A stretch of DNA of 6,107 nucleotides. Source: Marivivens sp. (lineage in GTDB: Bacteria; Pseudomonadota; Alphaproteobacteria; Rhodobacterales; Rhodobacteraceae). Location: NCBI GenBank assembly GCA_024642185.1, contig JAHEBR010000131.1, positions 1-6,107 of the forward strand, in the 5' to 3' direction. The notes beneath the pieces are model-generated. The model had not been told where the DNA came from. It saw only the letters and a list, made by a program, of their open reading frames with translations, and made no database searches. Positions 5,532 through 6,107 of this stretch are shown here, one piece after another; within the stretch, counting starts at the first letter, position 1; the number at the start of each line of letters is the position of its first letter. Both the position numbers and the translations under genes were made by a program.

Positions 5532-6107
5532 ATGAACCTCCTACAGGCAACCTCCCTTCTGATCGTGCTGGCCGGAGTCTTCGGCTCGATCAACTATTTC
5601 TGGCTGCGCCTGCCGCCGAGCATCGGCGTTCTGGTGGTGGCACTGGCCGCCTCGGTGGGGGCGATGGGGCTCGATCTTCTGTTGCCGGCCCTCGGACTTG
5701 CCGACTCGCTCGGCGGCGCGGTGCGCGAGATCGCTTTTTCCAAGGCGCTGCTTGAAGGGATGCTCGGGCTTCTGCTCTTTGCCGGAGCGCTGCACGTCAG
5801 CCTTTCATCGCTGCGTGAACAGGCCATCGTGATCCTTCTGATGGCAACCCTCGGCGTGGGCCTCTCGACGGCTGTGGTCGGCATAGGCTTCAGCTGGATC
5901 ACCGGAATGCCGCTTCTCGTCGCGCTGGTTTTCGGCGCGCTCATTTCGCCGACCGATCCCGTTGCGGTGATGGGCGTTCTGCGCGAGGCCGAGCTGCAGA
6001 AATCGCTCGAGACCAAGATCGCCGGCGAGAGCCTTTTCAACGACGGCGTGGGCTATGTGGTCTATCTCGTGCTTGTCGGCCTCGCGTTTCCGGCGGACGG
6101 GCACCAT
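5532..6107 (+). CDS. CPA1-type Na+/H+ antiporter, N-terminal 192 residues (runs off window)
   Basis: An open frame from ATG 5532 continues past the right edge; 192 codons are visible. It encodes a polytopic inner-membrane cation/proton antiporter of the NhaP/CPA1 (Na_H_Exchanger) family, which exchanges Na+ or K+ for H+ in pH and salt homeostasis. Hydrophobic segments lie at about 7-23, 31-54, 72-90, 98-121, 128-147 and 172-186. The diagnostic motifs are GALISPTDPVAVMGVLREA (135-153), the family 'SPTDPVAV' break in a transmembrane helix, and KIAGESLFNDGVGYVVYL (162-179). In the latter, Asn170-Asp171 is the ND pair that binds the cation in electroneutral CPA1 exchangers. GAGG (5523-5526) lies 5 nt before the ATG. 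The remaining helices and any cytoplasmic tail are outside the window, so ion preference and subfamily cannot be fixed. Confidence 0.93.
   Translation, partial: MNLLQATSLLIVLAGVFGSINYFWLRLPPSIGVLVVALAASVGAMGLDLLLPALGLADSLGGAVREIAFSKALLEGMLGLLLFAGALHVSLSSLREQAIVILLMATLGVGLSTAVVGIGFSWITGMPLLVALVFGALISPTDPVAVMGVLREAELQKSLETKIAGESLFNDGVGYVVYLVLVGLAFPADGHH

Noticed and set aside
5521..5535. Four-codon ORF (ATG AGG CGC GTA TGA) overlapping the antiporter start
   Set aside because: It has no ribosome site of its own, and would start only a few bases after the predicted transcription start. It is most likely chance.
3499..5550. 683-codon open frame on the minus strand
   Set aside because: It lies antisense to two clearly real genes (tyrS and the PhzF-family gene), crosses the gap between them, and its translation is low-complexity Arg/Gly/His-rich with no family features. 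Such frames are expected opposite GC-rich codons.
5541..6107. Several minus-strand frames opposite the antiporter
   Set aside because: The plus strand encodes clear CPA1 antiporter motifs over the same bases; the minus-strand translations are Arg/Ser/Pro- or His/Gln-rich shadows.

Overview
The base composition is high-GC, and the gene content fits an alphaproteobacterium, most likely of the order Rhodobacterales (Rhodobacteraceae/Roseobacter type). The main reasons are a trimethylamine-methyltransferase-like (MttB) protein with an Arg/Ala-rich N-terminus, an AnmK-like gene divergent from tyrS, TAGGCT-type -10 elements, and a gene-end element ending in GGAGTATTTCAGGCCAAAAGAAG. The assignment is inferred from family knowledge, not from a search. 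I see no mobile element, CRISPR array, tRNA or rRNA. The window reads as ordinary chromosome with some unusual details.

Layout. Bases 1-344 (+) are the C-terminal end of a PLP-dependent class I/II aminotransferase. Bases 345-599 are a stem-loop-rich spacer that also holds a possible 26-codon small ORF (475-555) with a good Shine-Dalgarno. Bases 600-2165 (+) encode a 521-residue MttB-superfamily methyltransferase that is read without any stop codon, so it is a non-pyrrolysine member. Bases 2166-2223 are a compact convergent intergenic element with two adjacent hairpins. Bases 2224-3246 (-) encode a 340-residue anhydro-N-acetylmuramic acid kinase (AnmK) homologue in which the usual nucleotide- and phosphate-binding motifs are not recognisable. 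It is divergent, across 63 bp, from tyrS (3310-4560, +), a complete tyrosyl-tRNA synthetase. A PhzF-family isomerase-like gene follows (4633-5475, +), then the first 192 codons of a CPA1-type Na+/H+ antiporter (5532 to the window end, +).

How the genes relate. I see no single pathway. The genes look like separate transcription units: phzF and the antiporter each have a plausible sigma-70 promoter with the same TAGGCT -10 hexamer. The aminotransferase and MttB-like gene could both act on amino-acid-like or betaine substrates, but a structured 255-bp spacer separates them, and no corrinoid protein or methyltetrahydrofolate partner is visible. The observations most worth following are the apparent pseudokinase character of the AnmK homologue and the structured leader with small ORF before the MttB-like gene. 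I found no convincing new multi-gene system.
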